In this document: one piece after another, positions 1 to 8,665 of the stretch | Layout of the letters: every line of letters starts with the position of its first letter | Numbering within the stretch: position 1 is the stretch's first letter | Assembly (NCBI RefSeq): GCF_001904725.1 | Contig: NZ_MRCE01000016.1 | Coordinates: forward strand, 93,205 to 157,204 | Length of the DNA: 64,000 nt | DNA from: Phormidium ambiguum IAM M-71 | Lineage (GTDB): Bacteria > Cyanobacteriota > Cyanobacteriia > Cyanobacteriales > Aerosakkonemataceae | Reading direction: 5' to 3' | The notes under the pieces: generated by a model | Database searches by the model: none | What the model was told of the DNA's origin: nothing | Seen by the model: only the letters and a program-made list of their open reading frames with translations | Made by a program: the position numbers and the translations under genes

Positions 1-2
1 AA

Positions 3-401
3 GCAGAGAATACTACTCAATGGCAGGTAGTAACAGAAAAGCAACCAACTCCTGATGAATTAGCCGAATTATTGTTTGCTTGGAAGGTGTGTAAGCACGT
101 CAAATCTAATGCTATTGTAGTGACAAAAGATCGTACTACTCTTGGTGTTGGCGCAGGTCAAATGAATCGCGTAGGTTCGGCTAAAATCGCCTTGGAACAA
201 GCAGGAGAAAAAGCCCAAAATGGTTTTTTAGCTAGTGATGGTTTCTTTCCTTTTGATGATTCTGTAAGAACTGCTGCGGCGGCGGGAATTAAAGCGATCG
301 TTCAACCTGGTGGTAGTCTCCGCGATAAAGATTCTATTACAGCTGCTAACGAATTGGGTATCGTCATGGTATTAACAGGTATTCGTCATTTCTTGCACTA
401 A
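3..401 (+). CDS. purH: PurH, C-terminal part (AICAR formyltransferase / IMP cyclohydrolase), cut by window edge
   Basis: The frame is open from the window edge (base 3) to TAA at 399-401, so only about the last 132 residues are present. It matches the end of the AICAR transformylase domain: a lysine-rich stretch with the SNAIVV motif, then [28 protein letters not shown], and a tail ending in GIRHFLH, all hallmarks of PurH. PurH performs the last two steps of de novo IMP synthesis (formyl transfer to AICAR, then ring closure) in the cytoplasm. The IMP cyclohydrolase half lies outside the window. purM, another gene of this pathway, is separate at 12-13 kb, so the pathway is scattered here. An internal TTG at 72 would also open this frame but is not the real start. 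Confidence 0.95.
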   Translation, partial: AENTTQWQVVTEKQPTPDELAELLFAWKVCKHVKSNAIVVTKDRTTLGVGAGQMNRVGSAKIALEQAGEKAQNGFLASDGFFPFDDSVRTAAAAGIKAIVQPGGSLRDKDSITAANELGIVMVLTGIRHFLH

Positions 402-502
402 AATCGGGATTTAGGGATTTACAAGATGACTAAAATTAGTTAATCAATCTAGTAAATCCCTTCTTTCTATGGCAGAGTGTTATTGAGAGTTGGGTTTTGA
501 TT

Positions 503-1411
503 ATGGAATTTCATCTAGAGGCGATCGCAACTCAGAAAGTTAAAGTTAATATTCTTCTCACTGGAGGACATAACTACACAATTTGGTTAAATACCAATTC
601 GCCACTCTTGTACAGTCTTTTAGCTGTCATTAAAGGAGAATCCCAGCAACAAGCAAATTTCTCTTCACAATGGTTTCATATCGCTTTAGAAAATGGTCAT
701 TCCGCCATATCTTTTCCGAAAACTTCCCTCGTTGGCATAGTAACTGAACCACCTTTACTATTGCAAAATCCTGTCTCAAAAGAGGCGCAAAAAACAAATA
801 TTTTCACTTCTCCATTTATTCAAATTGACAATTTTTTAAGTGAAATAGAAAAGACAAATTTAATTAATTATACTTTAGAAAAAGAATCAGCTTTCGTAGA
901 TACGGGGCCTTTGTATAATACTTCATATCATCCAGAGCATCGCAAATCTTTGGTTTTATATGAATTTCCTGAAATCGCGGAAATGTTCCTGCAACGCTTG
1001 AGAAAAGTTATACCTTTTGTACTAAGTCAATTGGGAATAAGTTTATTTCCGATTTCCCGCATTGAAATGCAATTAACCGCCCATAATGATAATAATTACT
1101 TCCGGTTCCATAAAGATAACGGCACACCTGAAACCGACACTAGAGAATTGACTTATTGCTACTACTTTTATCGAGAACCGAAACCTTTTTCGGGTGGGGA
1201 ATTGAAAATTTACGATCGCATATTCCACAACTCTTCCGATTACGCAAGTAAAAGTTTCCAAACCATTGAACCACGCAACAATAGCATTGTCTTTTTCCCC
1301 AGCAATTGCTATCACGAAGTTCTACCAGTCAATTGCGTTTCCCAAGCATTTGCTGACAGCAGATTTACACTTAACGGTTGGGTGCGTCGAGCAGAAAATT
1401 TTGTGCTTTAA
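503..1411 (+). CDS. 2-oxoglutarate/Fe(II)-dependent oxygenase (prolyl 4-hydroxylase-like)
   Basis: About 302 residues from ATG 503 (a TTG at 497 would add two). The C-terminal 200 residues show the P4Hc fold signature: the iron ligands H203-x-D205 in RFHKDNG and H271 in CYHEVLP, and R287 in DSRFTLNGWVR, which should bind the 2-oxoglutarate carboxylate. The segment SGGELKIYD before the distal His is typical of bacterial prolyl 4-hydroxylase homologues. The first ~95 residues are a separate region I do not recognise. Such enzymes hydroxylate protein or peptide side chains; the substrate is unknown. The gene converges on an ankyrin-repeat gene 80 bp away. No strong ribosome binding site is visible, so the start is tentative. 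Confidence 0.85.
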   Translation: MEFHLEAIATQKVKVNILLTGGHNYTIWLNTNSPLLYSLLAVIKGESQQQANFSSQWFHIALENGHSAISFPKTSLVGIVTEPPLLLQNPVSKEAQKTNIFTSPFIQIDNFLSEIEKTNLINYTLEKESAFVDTGPLYNTSYHPEHRKSLVLYEFPEIAEMFLQRLRKVIPFVLSQLGISLFPISRIEMQLTAHNDNNYFRFHKDNGTPETDTRELTYCYYFYREPKPFSGGELKIYDRIFHNSSDYASKSFQTIEPRNNSIVFFPSNCYHEVLPVNCVSQAFADSRFTLNGWVRRAENFVL

Positions 1412-1491
1412 GTTCTAAGCTTCATTATTTTTGAGTTAGGGAGAAAGCACTCAATTTTAACTTCTCTCCCCTGCTCCTCAAACTTTTCTGA

Positions 1492-2775
1492 TTACTCCTG
1501 AGCTCTTGCTGCTTCCAGTAATTTTACAATATCAGAATAACCATTAGATTTAGCGATCGCCAAAGCCGTCATTCCATCTCGTTTCTGATTGACATCCGCA
1601 CCAGCAGCCAACAAAACTTTTACCGCTTCCCCATAACCTCTAGAAACTGCCCAAATTAAAGCTGTAGCACCCAAATTATCTGGCAAATTAACTTTAGCAC
1701 CAGCTGAAATTAACAATTCCAACATATCGCTACTACTATTTTCTGCTGCTTTAATTAGCGGAGTTTTACCATCTTCTGTAGCTAAATTAATATCAGCACC
1801 ACCTTCTAATAAAATCTGAATCATCCTCACATTGCCATGAGATACAGCCAAAGTTAAAGCTGTTTCATCAAAATTAGTAACATTACAATCTGCGCCAAAA
1901 CGCTGCAAAATAGCTACAATATGGTCATGATTGTGTAAAGCTGCTAATAATAAAGGTGTATCCCCAAGTTGATTTTTGGCGTTAATATTTGCCCCTCGAT
2001 TCAAGAGCAGTTCCACAACAGCAGTATTACCTTCTACCACAGCTAAATGTAAAGCAGTTTCTCGATCGGAATCTTGAGCATTAATATCAGCACCTCGATC
2101 GACTAAACTTCTTACAATCTCAGTATGACCACCAGCCGCCGCTGAAATCAATCCTGTCCAGCCATCAGGATTTTTCGCATTGACATCTGCACCAACAGCT
2201 AACAGTGCTTGAACAACTTCTAAATGTCCTCGATCGGATGCTAAAGTCAAAGCAGTTTCCCCGCCGCTAGTTTGATTGACATCCGCACCAGCCGCCAACA
2301 AAGCTTCTACCACATCCGTAAAACCACTATTAGCTGCTAAAGTCAGCGCCGTATCCTCATCTTTATCTTTAACATTGACATCCGCACCAGCCACCAATAA
2401 AAGTCGTACTACTTCCGTGTTACCTTTAAAAGCAGCCATCATTAAAGCAGTACTTCCTTCATCATTTTTGGCATTTATATCAGCACCATCAGCGATTAAA
2501 GCCTTGACTACATCTACTTGATTGCTAGTAGCAGCCAACATTAAAGCCGTCATCCCATTCAGTTTTTTTGGCTTATTAACATTAGCTCCGGCTTCTAAAA
2601 GAACTGTGACTATTTCTATATAGCCATTCCGAGCCGCAAACATCAACGGAGTAGTGCCATCTTTATCTGTAGAATTAAGATTCGCACCCTGAGCTAATAA
2701 AGCCTTTACTCCATTAATGTCTCCAGTCTGTGCTGCTCGTCTCAATAAAACATCTTTATCTTTAGTGGAGATCAT
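1492..2775 (-). CDS. Ankyrin-repeat protein
   Basis: The protein (about 427 residues) is almost wholly tandem ankyrin repeats of about 33 residues, roughly 12-13 of them, with the pattern DGxTPLMxAAxxGxxEIVxxLLxAGADVNxK repeated end to end. Ankyrin stacks bind other proteins; no enzyme domain, signal peptide or membrane segment is present, so it is probably a soluble scaffold. I prefer the ATG at 2775 (protein starting MISTKDKDVLLRRAAQ) because GAGGGACAGGG lies just upstream on the minus strand; an ATG at 2799 would add eight residues. The neighbouring convergent gene encodes a 2-oxoglutarate oxygenase, a class whose eukaryotic member FIH hydroxylates ankyrin asparagines; a link here is only a guess. 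Confidence 0.9.
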   Translation of the reverse strand: MISTKDKDVLLRRAAQTGDINGVKALLAQGANLNSTDKDGTTPLMFAARNGYIEIVTVLLEAGANVNKPKKLNGMTALMLAATSNQVDVVKALIADGADINAKNDEGSTALMMAAFKGNTEVVRLLLVAGADVNVKDKDEDTALTLAANSGFTDVVEALLAAGADVNQTSGGETALTLASDRGHLEVVQALLAVGADVNAKNPDGWTGLISAAAGGHTEIVRSLVDRGADINAQDSDRETALHLAVVEGNTAVVELLLNRGANINAKNQLGDTPLLLAALHNHDHIVAILQRFGADCNVTNFDETALTLAVSHGNVRMIQILLEGGADINLATEDGKTPLIKAAENSSSDMLELLISAGAKVNLPDNLGATALIWAVSRGYGEAVKVLLAAGADVNQKRDGMTALAIAKSNGYSDIVKLLEAARAQE

Positions 2776-2988
2776 TCCCTGTCCCTCGCTCCATTCCACT
2801 CACTGACAACTTAGCGTTAAATCTCAAAATTGAGAAGACAGTACCCCCGACATTATGCCAATTGTGCAGCTATATTATGCAAATAAAGCGATTGGTTACA
2901 AAATAAACATCGGGGATAATCTTAACTATACAAAGAACTGGAACAATTATGCTAAGTTTTATAAAGTTCCTCCCATTGTTAAGAGTCT

Positions 2989-3459
2989 ATGAGCTTGGAA
3001 ATCCCTACCTCTGTAAAAGTTTGGAGTCAATTTATTCACCCCACTTTAATGTGGGTTCTCTTTGCCTTGTCGCTTTATGCCTTGTATCTAGGCGTTTTAG
3101 TTCGCCGGACTAGAAGCGCAGAAGGAGAAGCAAAGAAAGAGCTAATCAAGGGTAAGTTTAACATCAAACATTACCAAGTAGGCTCTCTACTTTTGGCAGT
3201 AATGATAGTTACCACCTTGATTGGAATGGGTGCTACATATATCAATAACGGTAAATTATTTGTTGGCCCTCATTTATTGGTAGGGTTAGGCATGATGGGA
3301 TTAATTGCTACTTCAGCTTCTCTTTCTCCCTTCATGCAAAAAGGACAAAATTGGGCACGTTACAGTCACATTTTTTTAAATATTGCACTTTTGGTTTTGT
3401 TTGGTTGGCAAGCAATTACAGGGGTTGAAATAGTCCAAAGAATTCTCAGTAAAATGTAA
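2989..3459 (+). CDS. DUF4079 family membrane protein
   Basis: A 156-residue protein with four hydrophobic segments (about 15-37, 60-82, 92-112 and 125-148), separated by a basic loop at 40-60 (RRTRSAEGEAKKELIKGK). Histidines recur at the segment borders (IHPTLMW, KHYQVG, GPHLLVG, YSHIFLN), as in the DUF4079 family of cyanobacteria and plastids, which resembles b-type cytochrome membrane domains. Function is not established; heme binding is only suggested by the histidines. ATG 2989 has no convincing Shine-Dalgarno. A hairpin terminator follows at 3471. Confidence 0.8.
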   Translation: MSLEIPTSVKVWSQFIHPTLMWVLFALSLYALYLGVLVRRTRSAEGEAKKELIKGKFNIKHYQVGSLLLAVMIVTTLIGMGATYINNGKLFVGPHLLVGLGMMGLIATSASLSPFMQKGQNWARYSHIFLNIALLVLFGWQAITGVEIVQRILSKM

Positions 3460-3470
3460 CCAAAAATATC

Positions 3471-3499
3471 GGGGATTTCCTTACGGAAATCCCCATTTT
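3471..3499. terminator. Hairpin terminator between convergent genes
   Basis: GGGGATTTCC (3471-3480) pairs perfectly with GGAAATCCCC (3485-3494) around a TTAC loop and is followed by ATTTTA. It starts 12 bp after the DUF4079 gene stop and lies before the end of the convergent DUF1997 gene, so it may serve both strands. Confidence 0.75.
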
Positions 3500-3536
3500 A
3501 ATATCCATTTTTTGAGCATAAATAATGAAATCACCC

Positions 3537-4241
3537 CTAATGTCTTTTAATTTTTTGGGGTAAAAGCAATCCTAAGCTAGTATGAAAATCTTCTTGAACT
3601 TTTTGGGTTAAGCGACGGTTTACTTGGCGAACAATTTGAGCTAATAAGCGATCGCCTGTATTTTGAATTAAATTCTTCGGCAACCGATGGATAAATCGAG
3701 GAAATTTAATAAATACTGCTAGATCGAGTTGCCACTCTATCCTAGTAATTGTACTAGGATACTCCTTCATCAATTGCGTATTTTCATTAACCAAATCTGT
3801 ATTTACTTCAACTAATTTCATTGCTGCATTAAAATCTACATCATAACCAGGAGCTACGTAATCTGGGATAGAAATTGTGCGGATGCGGTAAACACCAGCT
3901 TCTGGTGGTAATAGATGTAAACCAATTTTTGGTTCTACTTCATAACCAAAAGAACCAAATCGTCCGATTACTAAAGCATAGCCATTTTCCCCTAAAGGCT
4001 CGGCTTTCATCGGTTGAGCACAACGCCGAAACCACTCATGATGAGCATTAAGATACTCAGCAACTACCTGCGGTGGCGCATACATTTCCATACAATCTTC
4101 AAAATAACCATGAAAGCGAAAAGGTTCAAGTTCTTCTGCCGTTTGTGTGCTTGACTCTTCTGCTGGCGAAAAATTTTCTCTAAAATCCAAAAAAGTCTCA
4201 GACATTTCTATAGATTGATACTCGCTGTATTGTGATTGCAT
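3537..4241 (-). CDS. DUF1997 family protein (first copy)
   Basis: A 234-residue soluble protein. After a poorly conserved acidic N-terminus (about 1-40) comes the DUF1997 domain: FRFHGYFEDCMEMYAPPQVVAEYLNAH, then GxFGSFGYEVEPKIGLHLLP, then RIEWQLDLAVFIKFPRFI. The family is found in cyanobacteria and plastids, has a START/SRPBCC-like lipid-binding look and no proven role. A second divergent family member lies at 33029-33604. No signal peptide is evident. The gene is alone; its 5' side is a 500-bp spacer. Confidence 0.75.
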   Translation of the reverse strand: MQSQYSEYQSIEMSETFLDFRENFSPAEESSTQTAEELEPFRFHGYFEDCMEMYAPPQVVAEYLNAHHEWFRRCAQPMKAEPLGENGYALVIGRFGSFGYEVEPKIGLHLLPPEAGVYRIRTISIPDYVAPGYDVDFNAAMKLVEVNTDLVNENTQLMKEYPSTITRIEWQLDLAVFIKFPRFIHRLPKNLIQNTGDRLLAQIVRQVNRRLTQKVQEDFHTSLGLLLPQKIKRH

Positions 4242-4758
4242 AGATGCTATCCTAAATTGTTTATAGGTTGCCTAATTTCAGGATTCCCATTCACAGGAAA
4301 AAAAGTTACATCTAAATCGTGAATTTTTACCTGAAAAATCAATAAATGTTAAGTTTTAATTTTATAAACATTTTTCGGTTCTGGGAACTCCTCTTAAAGT
4401 AATAAATACTCCTTTGGGAAGACAATGGTTGCATATAACTTTCATATCCTGCTAAAATCATCACGCTTGTAAAAATCCATCATTATCTTCTCGGCACGCT
4501 TGACGATCGCCAAGTTTGTGTACATTAAAGAGAGATACCTCACGGAGCAACAAAAAGTAATCCTGATGAGGTGATGGTGAGACTTCCCGAAAATTTTCAT
4601 CTTGTCTATGTCATTGTAGGCAACAATCGCTTTTCGGAGCGAGAGGACTAAACCCTCGTGAGGAAAGAAAAATTTCGGAGCGAATCCTATCTTCATTAAA
4701 GTTAGGTAACGTAATAAAGTCTCAAAATAAAACGATGCTAATCAATATAGCTTGAAGC
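4242..4758. other. Spacer, possible decayed or structured sequence
   Basis: No secure gene. An 84-codon frame on the minus strand (4442-4696) has no recognisable content and no ribosome binding site. On the plus strand a stop-free stretch at 4529-4651 reads somewhat protein-like (for example LPENFHLVYVIVGNN) but lacks a clear start. The 11-mer TTTCGGAGCGA occurs twice (near 4632 and 4672), flanking a small GAGG/CCTC hairpin. This spacer should carry the divergent promoters of the DUF1997 and SDR genes. Confidence 0.4.
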
Positions 4759-5418
4759 ATGAAAGCATTTGTAGCAGGGGCAACAGGTCAAACAGGTCGC
4801 CGAATTGTCGAAGAATTGGTGAAGCGGCAAATTCCTGTCCGTGCTTTGGTGCGGGATTTGGAAAAAGCCAAAGGATTGTTGCCAGATCAAGTAGAGTTGG
4901 TAGTAGGAGATGTACTTCAACCTGAGACTCTGACTCAGGCTATAGGAGATAGCACAGTCCTATTGTGTGCGACTGGTGCGAGTCCTAGTTTTGACCCCAC
5001 AGGCCCTTATAAAGTAGACTACGAAGGTACCAAGAACTTGGTTGATGTTGCTAAAGCTAATAACATTCAACACTTTGTTTTGGTTACTTCCCTTTGTGTC
5101 TCGAAGTTTTTTCATCCACTAAACTTATTTTGGTTAATTTTAGTGTGGAAAAAACAAGCTGAGGAATATCTCCAAAATAGTGGTCTAACTTATACAATAG
5201 TTCGCCCTGGGGGTCTAACTAATGAGGAAAATCCCCAACAAGTTGTGATGTCTGTCGCTGACACTTTATTTGAGGGTCGAATACCTCGAACTAAAGTAGC
5301 GCAGACTTGTATTGAGGCATTATTTCAACCAGCAGCAACGAATAAAATTGTCGAAGTTGTTGCTCAACCTCAAGAGAAAGAAAAAAGTTGGGAGGAACTG
5401 TTTTCTAGTGTGAAATGA
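4759..5418 (+). CDS. Atypical short-chain dehydrogenase (NAD(P)-binding, Ycf39/Tic62-like)
   Basis: A 219-residue protein starting MKAFVAGATGQTGRRIVEELV: the GATGQTG loop (residues 7-13) is the Rossmann dinucleotide-binding motif of atypical SDRs. ALVRDLEKAKGL follows as the second strand/phosphate-binding region, and VTSLCVS takes the place of the usual catalytic Ser strand. The classical YxxxK active site is not preserved (VWKKQAEEYL), as in many family members that act as chaperones, reductases or redox sensors. The IVRPGGLTNEE segment is typical of SDR_a5/NmrA-like proteins. Substrate unknown. The next gene starts 38 bp downstream and may be co-transcribed. Confidence 0.85.
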   Translation: MKAFVAGATGQTGRRIVEELVKRQIPVRALVRDLEKAKGLLPDQVELVVGDVLQPETLTQAIGDSTVLLCATGASPSFDPTGPYKVDYEGTKNLVDVAKANNIQHFVLVTSLCVSKFFHPLNLFWLILVWKKQAEEYLQNSGLTYTIVRPGGLTNEENPQQVVMSVADTLFEGRIPRTKVAQTCIEALFQPAATNKIVEVVAQPQEKEKSWEELFSSVK

Positions 5419-5456
5419 GTTCGCATTAGGGAAACAGGATTGTATTGAGTTGAGGA

Positions 5457-6257
5457 GTGGAGATTTTGGCTCGGAGATTTCCTCGGAAGCGTTTTGCAAG
5501 AGGCAAAAAAAAGTCAGATTTCGCTCTCAAGCGGGTAACAGTTGCGAGTTCAGTAGCAGCTGTTGCTTTATTGTTTTGGCTCATTAGCTGCCAAGCTATC
5601 CAAAGACACTCATCAGGTTATTTTTCTTGGCAACGCGATCGACAACAGCTTTCTGAACCAAGATTAGCCAAAGATTTACTCGCAGACATATTTACTACTA
5701 ACACTGTTACTAGCCCCGCAGATGTAATTATTCCGCCGTTAATGATGACTGGGGGCGATCCTTATATTCGCGCTTTGATGCGAACAATTTCGGCAAGCGA
5801 GTCAAATGAACCAAATCCTTACGCAGTACTTTATGGGGGTAAGCAGGTACATGATTTGACCCATCATCCCCAGGTATGTGTAACTATAGTTACAGGCCCT
5901 AATCGGGGTCGATGTAGTACGGCGGCGGGAAGATATCAAATATTATACAAGACTTGGCTGGAAAAATCAGAACGTTATCACCCTAAGCCTACGCCTTTTT
6001 TGTTTTGGACTGTGTATAGTTTTGAACCAGAATATCAAGATGCGATCGTTCATGCTTGGTTAAGCGATCGTCAAGCTTGGGGAGTTAATATTTCCAATCT
6101 TCTACGTCAAGGAAAGATTGATGAAGTGTTACGTTTGCTTTCTGGTACTTGGACAAGTTTAGGATATGGCAAAGAAGATAACTCTATGAGCCAATATTTA
6201 CCAGAAATCTATCAGCGAATGCTGAAAGAGGAACTCCAGATAGCTAGTCAAAATTAA
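5457..6257 (+). CDS. GH104 family peptidoglycan lytic enzyme, lambda-endolysin-like, membrane- or lipid-anchored
   Basis: A 266-residue protein with a basic N-terminus, one hydrophobic segment (about 28-45) ending in LISC (C45), a possible lipobox. The domain from about 100 on aligns by eye with the phage lambda R transglycosylase: ISASESNEPNPY holds the likely catalytic Glu (E115), STAAGRYQIL (154-163) matches the lambda STGAGRYQLL, and QDAIV and WTSLGYG recur in the same order. It should cleave peptidoglycan outside the inner membrane. No holin or other phage gene is nearby, so it is probably a host cell-wall enzyme. Start: GTG 5457 overlaps a GAGGAG; TTG at 5466 sits at better spacing from it and is a serious alternative. 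Confidence 0.85.
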   Translation: MEILARRFPRKRFARGKKKSDFALKRVTVASSVAAVALLFWLISCQAIQRHSSGYFSWQRDRQQLSEPRLAKDLLADIFTTNTVTSPADVIIPPLMMTGGDPYIRALMRTISASESNEPNPYAVLYGGKQVHDLTHHPQVCVTIVTGPNRGRCSTAAGRYQILYKTWLEKSERYHPKPTPFLFWTVYSFEPEYQDAIVHAWLSDRQAWGVNISNLLRQGKIDEVLRLLSGTWTSLGYGKEDNSMSQYLPEIYQRMLKEELQIASQN

Positions 6258-6319
6258 TTAGATCTGTTGCCGTTCTGGTTAAATTGTTACATAAAAGCTT
6301 TAATTGCAACAAAATCACG

Positions 6320-6347
6320 AAAAAACCCCAGTTTTTAGGCTGGGGTT
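6320..6347 (-). terminator. Rho-independent terminator of dnaX
   Basis: AACCCCAG (6324-6331) pairs with CTGGGGTT (6340-6347), loop of eight. Read on the minus strand the hairpin is followed by TTTTTT, so it suits dnaX, whose stop is about 180 bp upstream on that strand. The plus-strand side lacks a T run, so it is weaker for the GH104 gene. Confidence 0.8.
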
Positions 6348-6530
6348 AGAATTATCAGGGTGCATCTAGTATTATTATTTCTAAGCAAGGGTCGCTGCAT
6401 CCGGGAAAAACGACAATATTTTGGGAAAAATTTTTAACTATTTTTTACTCCACTCCTTAATCCCCTCCCCTGCTTTTAAATTTCTTTAACGACAATGAAT
6501 TAGCCCTGGGGATACGGGGGGAAGAGAAGG

Positions 6531-8540
6531 TTAAAAATCCTGTTCTCCTTCTGTTTCTTCTTCTGGTTCAAAGTTCGCGTCAAAATCAGGTTTTTCAGAG
6601 GTCGATCGCAAATTACTTTTTTCTGGTAAGGTATCAACTATTTCCAGATTTTCTGTAAATTTTATTACCTCACCATTAAATAGACTAATTAAACGTTGAG
6701 TTGCTTTTTTTAACTCTTCTTCTTCAGGGTTTTTGGCTAAATTTGGGGTACTTTGTTCTCGTGTTTTCTGTGATTCCTGGGAAATTGATGGTTTTGCTTT
6801 TGATTCTGGGAAATTGTCGATCGGAGGATTCGATTTTTCCGCATCAATTTTTACCGAAATTTCAGGAGACTCGGTTTTAGATTCAATATTTGTGCTGTTA
6901 AGATCAGAAATTTCGGGTTTTTGATGAGGGATTTTTACTTCTGGTTTTTTTTCGGTATTATTTGATGTACCTACTTTTAAATTAACTTTAATTTTTCGCT
7001 TGAAAATCCGCCCTAATGCTGCTTCTAAATCTGATATTTTAGGTTGAGCGTGCTTCAACAAATTAACAGTTTTAATTCCTATTTGAGCCTGAGAATCTTC
7101 TAAACTTAATAAGCATCCAAATTGACGAAACAGAGATTTGCCAGAAACTGGTAAATACTCTAAAATTTGTTGCCAAATTTGTTCTAAATTGATTTCTCGA
7201 TCCGTAATTTCAGGAAATTGGGAAGTTTCTGTAATTTCTGGTACTTCCGCAGATTTATAAGTGTCAGCAACAACATGATTAATTTCTTGATTTGTTTGAA
7301 TATTTTCAAATTTAACCGAAGGTTTTACAGAAGTTGAATCTTCGGGAACTGGAGTTTTTTGCAGGGTGGATTTAGAAAAATTCTGAGTTACATTCCCTGG
7401 TTTAACATTTTGGGAAATTACATGATTAGTATTAGGTTGTGTATTTTGGTTAATTGCTGAAGGTAATAATCCCAATAAGGTAACTTCTAACCATAGTCGT
7501 GGTTGAGTAGTATTTTTAATTTGGACTTCGCTATCTTTGAGTAATTTTTGTGCTGTTAAAATTTGGGCAATTCCCAATCCAGTAAAAGCACACATTTTTT
7601 CCCAAGTTGGTGTAGTTACGATCGCTAAATCTGGGCGATCGGGCGCACTTTTAGCAATTAACAAATCTCGGTAAAAACTAGCTAAATTTTGGACAACAAT
7701 TAACGGTTCTCTACCTCTATCCATTAACCGACGGGCAATTTCTAAAACATTAGTACTTTGCTCTTTGGCGATCGCCTCTAGCATCTCCATTAAATCTCGT
7801 TCGGGAACAGCACCTACTAAATCCCAAACGGCTTCAACTGTAACTTTTCCGGGAAATAAACTTAATTGATCTAATAAACTTTCTGCATCTCTCAACCCAC
7901 CTTGAGCAACTTGAGCAATTAAAGTAACTGCTTCTTTAGTAATATTAATGTTTTCTTGATTGGCAATTTTCCACAAATGATCGACCATTTCTTGTAAAGG
8001 AATCCGGCGAAAATCAAATCTTTGACAACGAGAAATAATCGTCGGCAAAACTCTTTGAGGATCGGTAGTTGCCAAGACAAAAATTACTCGGTCTGGCGGC
8101 TCTTCTAGAGTTTTTAGTAAGGCATTAAACGCTGCCGTTGATAGCATGTGAACTTCGTCAATGATGTAAACTTTGTAACGACACTGTACTGGGGAAAACT
8201 GCGATCGTTCAATAATCTCCCGAATATTATCTACCCCAGTATTGCTAGCAGCATCAATTTCAATTACATCTAAAGAAGAACCTTTGGCAATAGTCACACA
8301 AACATCACATTTACCACAAGGACTTTCTGTGGGAACATTACTAGAAAGACAATTTAATGATTTAGCAAAAATCCTCGCGCTGGAAGTTTTACCCGTCCCT
8401 CTAGGCCCCGTAAACAAGTATGCTGGAGCAATCCGTTCTTGTTGAATCGCATTAGTTAAAGTAGTTGCGATCGCTTCTTGCCCGACTAAGTGGGCAAAAG
8501 TCTGAGGACGATACTTATGATGTAACGGTTCGTAAGACAT
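6531..8540 (-). CDS. dnaX: DNA polymerase III subunits gamma/tau
   Basis: A 669-residue clamp-loader ATPase. It begins SYEPLHHKYRPQTFAHLVGQE, with Walker A GPRGTGKT (45-52), zinc ligands C64, C75, C78, C81, Walker B IIDEVH (126-131) and the SRC sensor motif (170-172). Domain III runs to about 360. The long tail that follows is low-complexity, rich in Lys, Glu, Pro and Ser, with a conserved island near 450-530. The clamp loader opens and loads the beta clamp at the replication fork. Several cyanobacteria carry an intein in dnaX; none is present here. The gene diverges from the caspase-like gene across about 125 bp. Whether a shorter gamma form is made cannot be told by eye. Confidence 0.97.
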   Translation of the reverse strand: MSYEPLHHKYRPQTFAHLVGQEAIATTLTNAIQQERIAPAYLFTGPRGTGKTSSARIFAKSLNCLSSNVPTESPCGKCDVCVTIAKGSSLDVIEIDAASNTGVDNIREIIERSQFSPVQCRYKVYIIDEVHMLSTAAFNALLKTLEEPPDRVIFVLATTDPQRVLPTIISRCQRFDFRRIPLQEMVDHLWKIANQENINITKEAVTLIAQVAQGGLRDAESLLDQLSLFPGKVTVEAVWDLVGAVPERDLMEMLEAIAKEQSTNVLEIARRLMDRGREPLIVVQNLASFYRDLLIAKSAPDRPDLAIVTTPTWEKMCAFTGLGIAQILTAQKLLKDSEVQIKNTTQPRLWLEVTLLGLLPSAINQNTQPNTNHVISQNVKPGNVTQNFSKSTLQKTPVPEDSTSVKPSVKFENIQTNQEINHVVADTYKSAEVPEITETSQFPEITDREINLEQIWQQILEYLPVSGKSLFRQFGCLLSLEDSQAQIGIKTVNLLKHAQPKISDLEAALGRIFKRKIKVNLKVGTSNNTEKKPEVKIPHQKPEISDLNSTNIESKTESPEISVKIDAEKSNPPIDNFPESKAKPSISQESQKTREQSTPNLAKNPEEEELKKATQRLISLFNGEVIKFTENLEIVDTLPEKSNLRSTSEKPDFDANFEPEEETEGEQDF

Positions 8541-8665
8541 GACAATGAAAAAGAAATATAGTTAATGATTAAGAGACAGATTAATGACGAAATTATCTAG
8601 GAAAATTCTTTAATTTATTAACTTTCCAAGTTTGCTCATTTACTGGTGACAATTTAGCAATTACC

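Noticed and set aside
4563..4600. Hammerhead-ribozyme-like words CTGATGAG and CGAAA
   Set aside because: The two core boxes are there, but stems I and III do not form with the flanking sequence and stem II would be two base pairs. Chance match.
4442..4696. 84-codon minus-strand ORF
   Set aside because: No ribosome binding site, no recognisable motif; random-like composition.
8240..8450. Intein in dnaX
   Set aside because: Walker A to Walker B is continuous and of normal length; no intein block.
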